DNA from: a virus | IMG/VR virus record: IMGVR_UViG_3300032053_000111 | Coordinates: 1-52,062 of that record | Strand: one strand, 5' to 3' | DNA length: 52,062 nucleotides | In this document: positions 1-8,641 of the stretch, piece by piece | Layout of the letters: every line of letters begins with the position of its first letter | Position numbering within the stretch: position 1 is the stretch's first letter | Notes under the pieces: generated by a model | What the model was told of the DNA's origin: nothing | What the model saw: the letters and a program-made list of their open reading frames with translations, nothing else | The model's database searches: none | Position numbers and translations under genes: made by a program

Positions 1-33
1 GACAAATATATACAGGATAATAAAAGTTAACAT
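1..33 (-). CDS. First 11 codons of the small membrane/coiled-coil protein (rest at 51809-51958)
   Basis: The start codon is the ATG at 31-33 on the minus strand, preceded by a GGAGGAAG ribosome binding site. The reading frame leaves the window at base 1 and continues at 51925 on the circle. In this copy the eighth codon is TAT (Tyr). In the copy at the right end it is TGT (Cys), because of the mismatch at position 11. Confidence 0.8.
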   Translation of the reverse strand, partial: MLTFIILYIFV

Positions 34-137
34 TGTTTTTCTTCCTCCTTTACTCTTGTAGTGAATTGACACATCAGCCCATCGTTTTCTGACCAAATGA
101 ACGAAGCACTTGCTCGATTCTTCTCGACAAAGCCCAT
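1..137. repeat. Terminal overlap, left copy
   Basis: These 137 bases recur at 51926-52062 with a single difference: T at position 11, C at position 51936. The overlap falls inside two genes that read straight through the join, which is what a circular or circularly permuted genome gives when a contig is closed by assembly. A packaged direct terminal repeat is possible but less likely at this short length and coding position. The unique genome length would be about 51,925 bp. Confidence 0.93.
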
Positions 138-1397
138 CTCCCAATGCCATTTATCAGAAGCGCACAAACTTGGCAACATACGGATTACAGTATGAGAGCC
201 AAGAGTATCAGCCTGCATGAACTCATATTCCATAATTTTATGGAGATGACCAGTATGAATCTCATGAAAATCAGCATCAGCCCACTCATGTTTGAATATC
301 TCAGCAAAAATACCGCGTTGACGTTCCCAAGAAGCTTTCCTTAGTGGATGAGAAAAACCGATACAATTCTTACCCCATCGATAGATTTTTCTGGATGCTG
401 GAGCATAGTCTACAGTTACACCACTATTGTATTTTCCATTTAGGTCCATATAGTGTGCAGCAAGTGCTCTGGTCAAATAATATGAAGTATGTGGATCATG
501 ATTACCAGGAATCCACAACAAGTGTACTGGTGCTATTTGACGAAATCGCTCTATGCCGCGAAACAAGGACCAATATCCTGTTTCAAACACTTTCAGTAAA
601 CGACCTTCAATATCTAATCGATGTTTTCCCATTGGTGTTTGATATGTAGGGTCATCACAGTGGAACCAGTCTTGACCTATAGGTATAATAATTTGACCTA
701 TATTGAACTGTGATGCTTTATTGAGGACATCAATAGCTGCAGCATCGAAGAAGTCAGCACTGATCTTAAGGTCCCAATTTTCATCTACTTCTGGCTTCCA
801 TGCAAGCAACCCATGATGCTGATCATATGGGCACCACTCAAGTAATACAGATTCTTTTGACATCTTATATTTATGTATAGATGGTTTATACTTACCACCC
901 AGAAGACGATTACATAAGGAAGTAATTGCTTGTTCTGAAATTGAACGCCGTTTCAATTGAATAGAAACATGGACATTTGTATATGTAACTGGAATATCTT
1001 CACGGTCTTTATTGTCTCGTTTACGGAGTTTCATGGTAACTTCACTACTTGATACTCTGACACTGTGGACTGCCCAAACAGATATATCTATCTCACACTC
1101 TTTAAGGAGCTTCTCTGGGTTTTTGATGTCAAGCCAGCGAGGTGGTTTATTTTTTGCATGGCTAACATGTATATCCAAAGAACCAACACTTTCACCGAGG
1201 ACAGTTTGAACAGTCTTTTTATCTGATGTATTGGTCACATTCAGAATAGGAACAACTGAAGACTTATTATTTTTTCTGGTCTTTGATACCAATGATTCTG
1301 ATATTCCAAGACTTTCTGCTATATCTTTTCCTCTTTCCCCTGCTTGGAGTCTTATAATAATTTGTTCTGCTATTATCTTATCGGGTGTTCTTGACAT
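27..1397 (-). CDS. Calcineurin-like metallophosphoesterase with N-terminal helix-turn-helix
   Basis: A 456-residue protein. Residues 8-41 look like a helix-turn-helix (AGERGKDIAESLGISESLVS). The C-terminal two thirds carry metallophosphoesterase motifs in order: GQDWFH (241-246), GNHD (298-301), GFSH (347-350) and GHLH (383-386), which bind a two-metal centre in this family. Phage members of this type are often annotated as DNA repair exonuclease-like. The gene sits two bases beyond the ERCC4 nuclease gene and its last codons overlap the start of the next small membrane protein gene. A role in DNA processing is inferred from these neighbours. The exact substrate cannot be read from the sequence. 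The start is the ATG behind AAGGA. Confidence 0.85.
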   Translation of the reverse strand: MSRTPDKIIAEQIIIRLQAGERGKDIAESLGISESLVSKTRKNNKSSVVPILNVTNTSDKKTVQTVLGESVGSLDIHVSHAKNKPPRWLDIKNPEKLLKECEIDISVWAVHSVRVSSSEVTMKLRKRDNKDREDIPVTYTNVHVSIQLKRRSISEQAITSLCNRLLGGKYKPSIHKYKMSKESVLLEWCPYDQHHGLLAWKPEVDENWDLKISADFFDAAAIDVLNKASQFNIGQIIIPIGQDWFHCDDPTYQTPMGKHRLDIEGRLLKVFETGYWSLFRGIERFRQIAPVHLLWIPGNHDPHTSYYLTRALAAHYMDLNGKYNSGVTVDYAPASRKIYRWGKNCIGFSHPLRKASWERQRGIFAEIFKHEWADADFHEIHTGHLHKIMEYEFMQADTLGSHTVIRMLPSLCASDKWHWEMGFVEKNRASASFIWSENDGLMCQFTTRVKEEEKQC

Positions 1398-1398
1398 A

Positions 1399-1884
1399 TT
1401 ATAAATCCTTTAGTTCCTGGTAGACGTGGTAGAAGAATGACTCGACATCACTAGTCTTCGAACGGAAATTCTTACCTACAAACAGAATCGGAATCCTATA
1501 CTTCATCACTATCTGGCACAAAAGCCAATATAGCGTTTGCTTGGTCATCTCGGACTTACCAATATGTCTGAGAGCATCTGCAATGTTATCAGCAGAGTCT
1601 TCAACTACTATAATTGCAGTCCTTACTTCAGATAGTCTTTGAAGAACCTGCTTGAACCATTTCCTGTTTCTACCGGATACATCAGTAAGTAGTTCATTGA
1701 TACTGGCTTTCCTTTCAATGACAAACACATCTTCGAAACCCTCGAATGAGTAATCTCCAACCTCAAGTTTATTAGTCTTAGTCTTGAAATCGGAGAACTT
1801 CCACGGTTTCTGTTCGCGCGTGTCTATTATAATGACCGGTTTCAAACCGCGATTTTTATGTCGTTTTGGCAAGAATGTTCTCAA
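1399..1884 (-). CDS. ERCC4-type nuclease (XPF/MUS81-like)
   Basis: The core has the ERCC4 nuclease signature: DTREQKPW near residues 21-28, GDYSF near 43-47 and the catalytic ERKA near 57-60, followed by a compact alpha/beta remainder. The family cuts branched DNA. I chose the TTG at 1884 because GGGAGGAG lies nine bases upstream; this gives 161 residues and a 29-base overlap with the 3' end of the polymerase gene. The open frame extends to a TTG at 1956, but that adds residues unlike the family. The gene lies directly downstream of the DNA polymerase, so a role in recombination or repair intermediates is likely. It may be the phage's only branch-cutting nuclease, because the endonuclease VII gene at 41 kb is broken. 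Confidence 0.83.
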   Translation of the reverse strand: MRTFLPKRHKNRGLKPVIIIDTREQKPWKFSDFKTKTNKLEVGDYSFEGFEDVFVIERKASINELLTDVSGRNRKWFKQVLQRLSEVRTAIIVVEDSADNIADALRHIGKSEMTKQTLYWLLCQIVMKYRIPILFVGKNFRSKTSDVESFFYHVYQELKDL

Positions 1885-3811
1885 AGGATTTCTTCTCCTC
1901 CCAATTTGTATCAGACCATTTACAATCAACCAAAAATTTGAATCTATGTTTAGCAAGTTGTAGTATATTCTCCATATAATCTTTCAGATGAAGAACAAAA
2001 TCAACATTCTCCTCGGGATGTGTTGATTTAATTTCTATTAGGAACTCGTCGTGGATAGGAACGAGTATATATGCTGGTCTCTCGAAATCTTCTATATACT
2101 CATCTATCTTGATGAAGGCAATCTTGGTTACTTGTGCACAACCACCCTGAATAAGCGAATTTACCGCTTTATATGCTTGCTTGAAATCCATATGATAACG
2201 TTTGCCAAACCAATCTTCCACATATCCATCATCTTTCAATTGTAGAGCACATTTCTCCTGGCATTCACCAATGAGTGGAAATTCATTCATATACATGTCA
2301 TGGAATTTTACAGCTTTAGTTTCGGTTGTCTTGAGTGCTTGAGCAAGACCACCAATACCCATACCATAAATGATTCCAAAATTGATGGACTTGATTTTGC
2401 TTCTTTCTGCTGAAAATGTCTTATGGTCCTCGGGCACACCAGTAATGAGTGTGGTCATATATGAATGTAAGTCTTCGCCGTTCGCATAGGCTTTCAAAAT
2501 TCTCTTATCACCAGCAAGAAGTCCGAATAATGCCATTTCCATCTGCTTATAATCAAGGAAGAACATGAGAAATCCTTTTCGCACACGGAAACAAGCACGA
2601 ATCGGATTATGTCCTACTGCACCAGTACTCGGACGAGGAATATCTTGCAGATTGGGGTCACGACCTGCCATTCGACTGGTTCGTGTATCAGACGGATTTA
2701 TCGTGTAGTATATGATACCATTACTGTGCAATGCTCTAATACGTAATGGTCTCAGATATGAGCCAACAGTATTAGACAATGATCGGTATAATAGAACCGA
2801 GTCAGTGAATTTCTTGATTTGTTTATCTTCAGTAGTCTCAGATAGTTTCTCAAGCACAATCTTGCCAGTAGTAAGTGAACCTTTCTTCATGAGAGATTCT
2901 TCAGGTACACCCATCTTAAGTAAACATGCAAGAGTCTTCTTTGCAGTTGGCTTGAATTCGGCTCCTACCATTCTACTTAGACGATGCATAGTCTTAGCAA
3001 TTTCTATGTTGCACCTGGTGGTTTCGGCCAATGCCATCTTTGTATCAAACAACATGCCACGAGTTTCCATCCTTGAAACAATCTCCGTAATTCTACGTTC
3101 TCGTTCATACAATTCTGGGTAAATTGTATCTATTTCCGGTCGCAACCTAACATTTAAGATGTAGCAAATGAATACATCCTGCATGGCATACTTGGATATA
3201 ATATCATCAGGTATGAATGAATAGTTGACATATTCTTTTGGGTACCCTGCTTTTGTATATGTCCTCTTAAGCCTTGTCAACACAACCTGAAGATCAGACT
3301 TCCAGCCAGACAACTCCGGACAAATAACTTCACATAAGTCATCCAAACTGAATTTCTTCATCCTGTCCCAGTAGATTCTTGACATTGTCAATGTGCAATT
3401 GATAGTAGGAGCAAATCGAATACCGTTGGTAGTCAATGTGCGCATATCAAACTTGGAGTTATGTGCAACCTTGTGCCCTTTAACCCCGAGAATTCCTACT
3501 ATTTCGTCATACATGTCAGTACCGAGTCTACCCCAGAACAACGCAATCTTATCTTCATATGGAATAGCAAGAGATAAACCAACTATCGCTGGATTGTTAA
3601 CTTTGATGTCTGTGTTGTTACCGATATGCAGGTAAGTCGGTATACCGAGAGTAAGACCAGTAGTTTCCGAATCGAATCCCATGGCTTGATATATAGGATC
3701 AGAATTGTGGTTAGTCCAGTGTTGGAATATCTTGTGTTGTTCAGCGCAAGACTTCTTGAATTTCACTGACCCATTATAGAGGTCAAGAATCATCTTACTA
3801 GAATCAATCAT
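1856..3811 (-). CDS. polA: Family A DNA polymerase with 3'-5' exonuclease
   Basis: The 651-residue protein has an N-terminal DnaQ-like proofreading domain: Exo I FDSETTGL (46-53), Exo II HNSKFD (117-122) and Exo III with D212. The polymerase domain follows, with motif A FFLDYKQMEMALFG (417-430), motif B R470-K474-F478-Y482 and motif C PIHDEF (585-590). All expected catalytic acids are present. The residue equivalent to E. coli Pol I position 762 is phenylalanine (F478); in surveys of phage polymerases, Phe or Tyr here is associated with virulent phages and Leu with temperate ones. No 5'-3' exonuclease domain is present. The start ATG overlaps the methyltransferase stop (ATGA). Confidence 0.96.
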   Translation of the reverse strand: MIDSSKMILDLYNGSVKFKKSCAEQHKIFQHWTNHNSDPIYQAMGFDSETTGLTLGIPTYLHIGNNTDIKVNNPAIVGLSLAIPYEDKIALFWGRLGTDMYDEIVGILGVKGHKVAHNSKFDMRTLTTNGIRFAPTINCTLTMSRIYWDRMKKFSLDDLCEVICPELSGWKSDLQVVLTRLKRTYTKAGYPKEYVNYSFIPDDIISKYAMQDVFICYILNVRLRPEIDTIYPELYERERRITEIVSRMETRGMLFDTKMALAETTRCNIEIAKTMHRLSRMVGAEFKPTAKKTLACLLKMGVPEESLMKKGSLTTGKIVLEKLSETTEDKQIKKFTDSVLLYRSLSNTVGSYLRPLRIRALHSNGIIYYTINPSDTRTSRMAGRDPNLQDIPRPSTGAVGHNPIRACFRVRKGFLMFFLDYKQMEMALFGLLAGDKRILKAYANGEDLHSYMTTLITGVPEDHKTFSAERSKIKSINFGIIYGMGIGGLAQALKTTETKAVKFHDMYMNEFPLIGECQEKCALQLKDDGYVEDWFGKRYHMDFKQAYKAVNSLIQGGCAQVTKIAFIKIDEYIEDFERPAYILVPIHDEFLIEIKSTHPEENVDFVLHLKDYMENILQLAKHRFKFLVDCKWSDTNWEEKKSFENILAKTT

Positions 3812-4647
3812 CTTGCAGGTCCAAACTTGTACATCACATGTTGTAAACTTACTTTGGTTATTGTGAATTTTCTATTACCAATCTTAGCAAGTTCTCTCAA
3901 AGCATACACAGACGGTTCTGACCAATCATGTGTATGTTGACTCAAATGGTAAGCAAGAGTCAAACCCTGATTGGAGTCCGGGTCGTAATCTACAATCATA
4001 ACCCCCTTCACACGGTATTTCGGGTTAAGAATAGTAGTCAGTATGCTTTTGAAAGCAGAGAAACAATGAAGTGAATTACCAAAGAAGACAACATCTGGAA
4101 AATAAATATCCAGTATTTGTTCAATATTGGTAGTTGTAACTGTCCACTGTGTAGTCTCTGGGATAGGAGATTTATCTATACCAACATAATCAAATAGTGG
4201 AACTTTCTTATTTGCTTCTTTGAAAATGCTCTTGAAAGGCATCAATCCACAACCAATATCCAAGATAGTTATTTTACCTGGATAGGAAACTTTGTGATAG
4301 AATGCCCCCGTTTTCCATTTTAGTAGGCTCACCTGTTCAGCCATGGCACCAAGATAGTGTTCCATTCTATTCTCGGTTACCCAGTCAGGAACACGACAAT
4401 TACCACGTTGAGAATAGAAGTAATGAGCCATGTCAAAGTAGGTATACTCAATGAGATTATGCATGTCAACAAGCAAAGTCTTCAAAGATATACCAAAATA
4501 TCGACACAAGTTATCTTTGGTATCATTGACTACAGATGAATCATCATTAGATATGATTGCTTGGTGTAAGAAGCAAACCATCTTATAATAAGAAACCATG
4601 TCATAGAAACGGTGTTCATACTTGGATCGTCTGTTGATACCGAACAT
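3808..4647 (-). CDS. Class I SAM-dependent methyltransferase
   Basis: A 279-residue protein. Its C-terminal half is a Rossmann methyltransferase: glycine-rich motif I LDIGCG (129-134), an acidic second-strand motif YVGIDKS near 155-161, and a later strand-helix series. The first 120 residues are helical and unassigned. No DPPY, NPPF or PCQ DNA-methylase motif is visible, so the target base or atom is unknown. A GAGGAGA ribosome binding site precedes the ATG. It lies between a radical SAM gene and the DNA polymerase in one tight operon, which suggests nucleic acid modification, but this is inference. Confidence 0.78.
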   Translation of the reverse strand: MFGINRRSKYEHRFYDMVSYYKMVCFLHQAIISNDDSSVVNDTKDNLCRYFGISLKTLLVDMHNLIEYTYFDMAHYFYSQRGNCRVPDWVTENRMEHYLGAMAEQVSLLKWKTGAFYHKVSYPGKITILDIGCGLMPFKSIFKEANKKVPLFDYVGIDKSPIPETTQWTVTTTNIEQILDIYFPDVVFFGNSLHCFSAFKSILTTILNPKYRVKGVMIVDYDPDSNQGLTLAYHLSQHTHDWSEPSVYALRELAKIGNRKFTITKVSLQHVMYKFGPAR

Positions 4648-4659
4648 CTGTTGTCTCCT

Positions 4660-5781
4660 CTAAAAGTATACGTTCGTCTGTTTACAGTCAAGAACTGTAT
4701 CTTTATCTTGCTGCGACAAACCGTAGAGTCCCTGGGTTGTAATTAAGAAGTCTCTAAAGCTTGTAGTTACGTATGACATGCTTCTCCAGTAATAACCGAA
4801 TGCCTTGATTAACGGTAAACTCCAGTATTTACCGATAAAATGCACATCTCTGCATATGGTATCAAGTGGTACAAAGTGTTGAGGAAAAGGTCTAATTCCA
4901 AGTTTAACACAGGTTGCAGCCCTGTAGAATGCTTCATCAAACGTATCATGGAAATTGAAGATGCAATATGACATTATGCTTGATGGCCGCACACCAGCAT
5001 CAATCAACATTTGAATTGCTTTAGTGAATACCTCTTTTTCTGATAATCTGTCGAACGACAGTCTCAAACCTTCTTTATAGAATGAAACCCTTGCAAGGGC
5101 TACACAAACTTTCGGTGTTACATGCTTTGGATCTAACCCGTTATCTATTATTACTTGCTTACCAAGTTCACATAGATAATTGGCAACATTACAAACATGC
5201 TCGGTCGGAAACGATGATATGTTGTTATCACTAATCATTGCATACTGTTTGCTTGCTACAATATGTTCTCGCCAATTACTCACAATATGCCTATTTGGTT
5301 CTAGTCTCCATACACCACAATAGGCACATTTGTTAGGACAACCACGTGAGGTAAATGTAAACGAGAACTCATTCCATGGGCTTGCTATTTCCCAGTCTAC
5401 ATGTTGATAGTCAGGTACACATTGATCGAGTACATCAGACGTACCAACAAATACATTGATACCCTCTGGAAACATCTCAGGTATGAGAGAAGCACAGATA
5501 CCACCGACAATAATTGGTACATGCTGATCATATGACCTGACCTCACTGATGGCAAGTAGAACTTGAGGTAGATCATAGGTAAACAAAGAAGAAATACAAA
5601 CAAGATCACATGGGTATGATTTATAATACCTATGATATACAAACTGTTTACCGCTGATATATGTAGCAATCTTGGCCAAACCGAGCGGTAGATATTTACG
5701 GCTGTAGTTCGGTTCAAGCAAAAGCACAGATTTTGCTCCATCTAACATCCGAAGCATCTGTTGCTCATTTATCGTTGGCAA
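4660..5781 (-). CDS. Radical SAM protein with B12-binding-like N-terminal domain
   Basis: The 373-residue protein carries the radical SAM cluster motif C148-x3-C152-x2-C155 in TSRGCPNKCAYCGVW. The preceding 130 residues have the layout of a cobalamin-binding Rossmann domain (LLEPN, LPLGLAKIA, VGG), as in B12-dependent radical SAM enzymes; the classical DxHxxG histidine motif is not evident. Such enzymes methylate or rearrange unreactive carbons. The start is the TTG at 5781 with GGAG six bases upstream, and it overlaps the glycosylase-like gene by 17 bases. Its neighbours are a methyltransferase, a UDG-like protein and a U32 protein, all of possible use in base modification. The substrate is unknown. 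Confidence 0.85.
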   Translation of the reverse strand: MPTINEQQMLRMLDGAKSVLLLEPNYSRKYLPLGLAKIATYISGKQFVYHRYYKSYPCDLVCISSLFTYDLPQVLLAISEVRSYDQHVPIIVGGICASLIPEMFPEGINVFVGTSDVLDQCVPDYQHVDWEIASPWNEFSFTFTSRGCPNKCAYCGVWRLEPNRHIVSNWREHIVASKQYAMISDNNISSFPTEHVCNVANYLCELGKQVIIDNGLDPKHVTPKVCVALARVSFYKEGLRLSFDRLSEKEVFTKAIQMLIDAGVRPSSIMSYCIFNFHDTFDEAFYRAATCVKLGIRPFPQHFVPLDTICRDVHFIGKYWSLPLIKAFGYYWRSMSYVTTSFRDFLITTQGLYGLSQQDKDTVLDCKQTNVYF

Positions 5782-6424
5782 CTGGTACTCCTTTGAATTT
5801 GTCCATCAATATGCTGAGCTTGATGACCCAATCTTTCGAACCTATCAAACTTGAATGGAGGAAGCTGGCTGGATGTTTAACCGAATGTAGTTTGCAATCT
5901 AATCCTTTCATGACATCATATTTCACAACAATATCCCTTGGTGTTGTACCGAGGGTTACCACCAGTGCAGGTTTTATTATCTGTAGCTCTTGAATCAGAA
6001 AATGAATACAGTGTCGAATCTCCTCTGGTGTAGGCTGTCGATTCTTATCCGGATGACAGTGGATAATGTTTGATATGAATATATTCTCCCTTGTCAACCC
6101 ACTCAGTCGTAAGGCGGCATCAAGCATATAGCCAGAACCACCAGAGAATGGAATCTGTGTTGCCATACATGGTATACCAGGAGATATACCTATGAAGAAG
6201 ATTCTGGCATTCAATGTACCAAATCCAATGACAGATTCAGTGAACGCTTTGATATTCAGACCTTTACAACATTCACAGTTTCTTATCCGTTTATTGACCA
6301 CCTTCATCAAACATGATTTCTTGTATAGTTCCTGTTCATATTCAAAACAGGTCATATACAATGACTCATGTTCAAAATCCATCATCCGTGATAAGGCAAC
6401 AACTTTGTCGTGTCTGATTGACAT
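5765..6424 (-). CDS. Family 4 uracil-DNA-glycosylase-like iron-sulfur protein
   Basis: A 219-residue protein of the UDG superfamily. It has a motif 1 equivalent IFFIGISPG (75-83), the segment NIIHCHPDKNRQP (119-131) and a HPAS motif (184-187). Cysteines at 50/53, 123 and 139 match the four cluster ligands of family 4 enzymes, including the 16-residue spacing of the last pair. The acidic residues that usually follow PG in motif 1 (PGxxED) are absent; PGIPCMATQ is seen instead. Glycosylase activity is therefore uncertain, and a substrate-recognition or altered-chemistry role is possible. It sits between the DUF6378-like gene and the radical SAM gene. Confidence 0.8.
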   Translation of the reverse strand: MSIRHDKVVALSRMMDFEHESLYMTCFEYEQELYKKSCLMKVVNKRIRNCECCKGLNIKAFTESVIGFGTLNARIFFIGISPGIPCMATQIPFSGGSGYMLDAALRLSGLTRENIFISNIIHCHPDKNRQPTPEEIRHCIHFLIQELQIIKPALVVTLGTTPRDIVVKYDVMKGLDCKLHSVKHPASFLHSSLIGSKDWVIKLSILMDKFKGVPVANDK

Positions 6425-7063
6425 CTATTCTACAGTCTGAAAAGTGGACATATCTGGATATCGTCTTATCACAGGACAATCCTTCTGGTTACAATTACCT
6501 TCACGCATGGCATTGTTCCGCGGATGATTACAGCATGATGATGAAATGTCAAACACAGTGTGACTATCTCTTTCTTCACCTTTCCATGAAAAGAATGAAC
6601 AAAGTGGGGCAGAAGAAGTTTTAGGTATACTTTGTGTATTCATCGATTGTACACCTACAGATGGTACATGGTTTGTTTCTGTAACTTTTACCAGATTTTG
6701 TCTTTCTCTTTCTGTTAAAGCCATATAGACCATACCATCCAAAGCACTGTCTTTGATAGTCTTTGTTAACCTATCAACCTCCATGGGGTCATCCTGGAAA
6801 ATCTCAAGTAGTTCAAATATGTTGCCATATCGTGCCATCTTCATCACGGTAAAAATCATAGTTATATCGAATGCAGTTAATTCCTTACGCAGGATGATAG
6901 ATGAAATCATAGCAGTATCTTTGAATACATTCTGACTACTTCTTTCATATACTGCTCTTCTTGCCCGGTGTGTATTAAGTGCATCTTCCAACATACCTTT
7001 TACTACTTCGTTCGGGTCATTACCATGTTTGAGTTTGTCCTGATTGGTATTATTGTTGTCCAT
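6425..7063 (-). CDS. DUF6378-like protein with cysteine-rich tail
   Basis: I chose the ATG at 7063, seven bases behind AAGGA and inside the end of the U32 gene, giving 212 residues. Residues about 20-100 resemble the DUF6378 domain of phage proteins: an AVYERSSQNVFKD stretch followed by an LTAFDITMIFTVMKMARYG helix. The C-terminal 60 residues contain Cys and His (SCCNHPRNN, GNCNQKDCPV) and could bind zinc. The function is unknown. The tight overlaps with the U32 and UDG-like genes indicate translational coupling and a shared pathway. Confidence 0.6.
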   Translation of the reverse strand: MDNNNTNQDKLKHGNDPNEVVKGMLEDALNTHRARRAVYERSSQNVFKDTAMISSIILRKELTAFDITMIFTVMKMARYGNIFELLEIFQDDPMEVDRLTKTIKDSALDGMVYMALTERERQNLVKVTETNHVPSVGVQSMNTQSIPKTSSAPLCSFFSWKGEERDSHTVFDISSSCCNHPRNNAMREGNCNQKDCPVIRRYPDMSTFQTVE

Positions 7064-8156
7064 CTTTTTGTCCTTCAATAATTTGTTGATATAGACGAGT
7101 GCAGTGTTCACATGTATCAGAACACGCATCACTACTACAAGCAGGATTTAGGAAATATCTCTTATCAGCAAGAAACTCGATTGGGATATTCGGATATTTC
7201 TGAAGCATTTCCTTCTGAATTTGATTCTGTCCTTGATTTACATACGTAGCTTCGAGTTGACCCCACAATGCAAGCAGATTACCAGACCCCTTACCGGTGA
7301 TATACATCTGACCCACATTGCGAATGAATTCTGCTGGATGAGTTCTACCTGTAATCTTGAATCTTGTAATACCAGTCTTTTGGGTGTAAGCCACAATCCA
7401 ATCAGGCAGAATAAACTTGGCTTTCAACCATGCTTCAGGGTGTTCAAATCGTGATGGTCTACAAACATCCATCGGATTCCATGTTTGATCTGTACATTGG
7501 GCCAAGTAGCAAGATTGCCTATACAGCCCTTCACACTCAATACCGCCAATTGTACAGAATTCATTGACAAGAAGCTCAAGTGGTATAATTTCGTTTGCAC
7601 GAGCAAGCCATTCGGTGTCACGGTTTCTCCATAAGGCAGGACAAACCGAGATAACATTAGGCCAGTGTTTCTTTATCCACTTGAGATGTGCTATGGTGTG
7701 TACATTCATGATTGTACTAATTGTGACAGGTAGAGTAGGTTGTCTCACAACACGACCAAAATTGTTGGTGGATGATACCAGAAGATCCATTATTGCAGGA
7801 TGAGATACTATCAGAGAATCGAACATATATCTGTTATATGAGTTTTGTATCCAATTGACTACATCGGTGTAGTTTGAGGCACCATCTCTGAAGGCTGGCA
7901 CTAATGAGTTCATTGTCCATGTTATCTCAACATTTGCATCCCTGAGAAGTTCTATGCCATCCATATAATCAGACATAGTTACATCTACTTCACGTCTGCG
8001 AGGTCGAGTAGAACCAAATGGGTTTAATATACCAGGGGAACCATATACTCTGGCTATCCTGTTTGGATAACCATTATCCCTCTGAAAGGTCACCAGACCA
8101 ATTATTGCTTTTACGTGGTCAGAACTGAAGTTACAACCGATGTTTAGGTTTGACAC
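7050..8156 (-). CDS. Peptidase U32-family protein (TrhP/RlhA/UbiU-like)
   Basis: A 368-residue protein. The family signature is a cysteine cluster (C201, C208, C216, C221, C232) after VNEFC, then a helix and the segment FKITGRTHPAEFI, matching the FKIEGR motif of U32 proteins. Despite the peptidase name, characterised members carry an iron-sulfur cluster and hydroxylate substrates without oxygen: TrhP (tRNA uridine), RlhA (23S rRNA cytidine) and UbiU/UbiV (ubiquinone ring). Which family members share this exact cysteine set cannot be decided here. The start is GTG at 8156 behind TTGGAGA. It opens the run that contains UDG-like, radical SAM and methyltransferase genes. Confidence 0.72.
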   Translation of the reverse strand: MSNLNIGCNFSSDHVKAIIGLVTFQRDNGYPNRIARVYGSPGILNPFGSTRPRRREVDVTMSDYMDGIELLRDANVEITWTMNSLVPAFRDGASNYTDVVNWIQNSYNRYMFDSLIVSHPAIMDLLVSSTNNFGRVVRQPTLPVTISTIMNVHTIAHLKWIKKHWPNVISVCPALWRNRDTEWLARANEIIPLELLVNEFCTIGGIECEGLYRQSCYLAQCTDQTWNPMDVCRPSRFEHPEAWLKAKFILPDWIVAYTQKTGITRFKITGRTHPAEFIRNVGQMYITGKGSGNLLALWGQLEATYVNQGQNQIQKEMLQKYPNIPIEFLADKRYFLNPACSSDACSDTCEHCTRLYQQIIEGQKDGQQ

Positions 8157-8301
8157 TATAAGGGTCTCCAAAATTGAAATGACTTTGTTTTGCAGCCAAC
8201 ATCATTATTCCGAGAACGACGATAGTCCTATCTCTCGTCGAGAGTTTGGACTTCATCTTCCTGTCAGGATTATCGGGTATCTGGTTGTTCGATTCACTCA
8301 T
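8131..8301 (-). CDS. Small basic protein of unknown function
   Basis: A 56-residue product, rich in Lys and Arg near residues 14-25 (DRKMKSKLSTRDR), then a short hydrophobic stretch (TIVVLGIMML). The start is the ATG at 8301 because it forms an ATGA overlap with the stop of the upstream gene and AAAAGG precedes it. The open frame continues further upstream but lacks such signals. No family is recognised. Its 3' end overlaps the U32 gene start, so it belongs to that operon. Confidence 0.55.
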   Translation of the reverse strand: MSESNNQIPDNPDRKMKSKLSTRDRTIVVLGIMMLAAKQSHFNFGDPYSVKPKHRL

Positions 8302-8495
8302 GCTCGCCTTTTCATCGGAATCATCAAACCCTGTTTCCTGAAGTAATTCTTCCACAGTGCTATAGTCTTCATCGTTGCTCGAGACTTTGGAAACTTACTC
8401 TTGAGCAAGTTCATTACCAAATCATCCGATATTAAAGAGTCTTCATTGTATACCTCAAAAAGATAGCCAATTTCCGTTTTGAACTCAACATCCAT
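8298..8495 (-). CDS. Small protein, first gene of the enzyme operon
   Basis: About 65 residues from the ATG at 8495, preceded by AAGG at short spacing; a GTG at 8516 is an alternative. The C-terminal half (residues about 22-55) looks like a compact helical DNA-binding type segment ending in KNYFRKQG. No family is recognised. It is the promoter-proximal gene of the leftward operon that continues into the U32 gene and polymerase. Confidence 0.55.
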   Translation of the reverse strand: MDVEFKTEIGYLFEVYNEDSLISDDLVMNLLKSKFPKSRATMKTIALWKNYFRKQGLMIPMKRRA

Positions 8496-8519
8496 TAGCC
8501 TTAATCCATTAAACACGTT

Positions 8520-8640
8520 TTTCGTACAACGTAATATACTCTATTAAAAATCTATTAGAGTGCCTAAATATATGCCAATTTGTGCAAATATATCGCAAAT
8601 CGGATAATCTCCAAATATAAGTGATAGGAAGAAATCCTTT
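8520..8640. promoter_or_regulatory. AT-rich intergenic region between structural and enzyme operons
   Basis: This gap separates the last structural gene from the first gene of the next leftward operon. It contains an imperfect inverted repeat with arms ACTCTATTA and TATTAGAGT near 8537-8562 and a second with ATTTG/CAAAT arms near 8578-8600, both suited to protein binding. Several TATATT/TATAAT-like hexamers occur but no hexamer pair with good spacing stands out. A promoter here is expected from gene layout and is not proved by the sequence. Confidence 0.4.
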
Positions 8641-8641
8641 T

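Noticed and set aside
1-137. Direct terminal repeat of the packaged phage DNA
   Set aside because: The copies are short, lie inside genes that continue across the join, and differ at one base. A circular assembly overlap is the simpler explanation.
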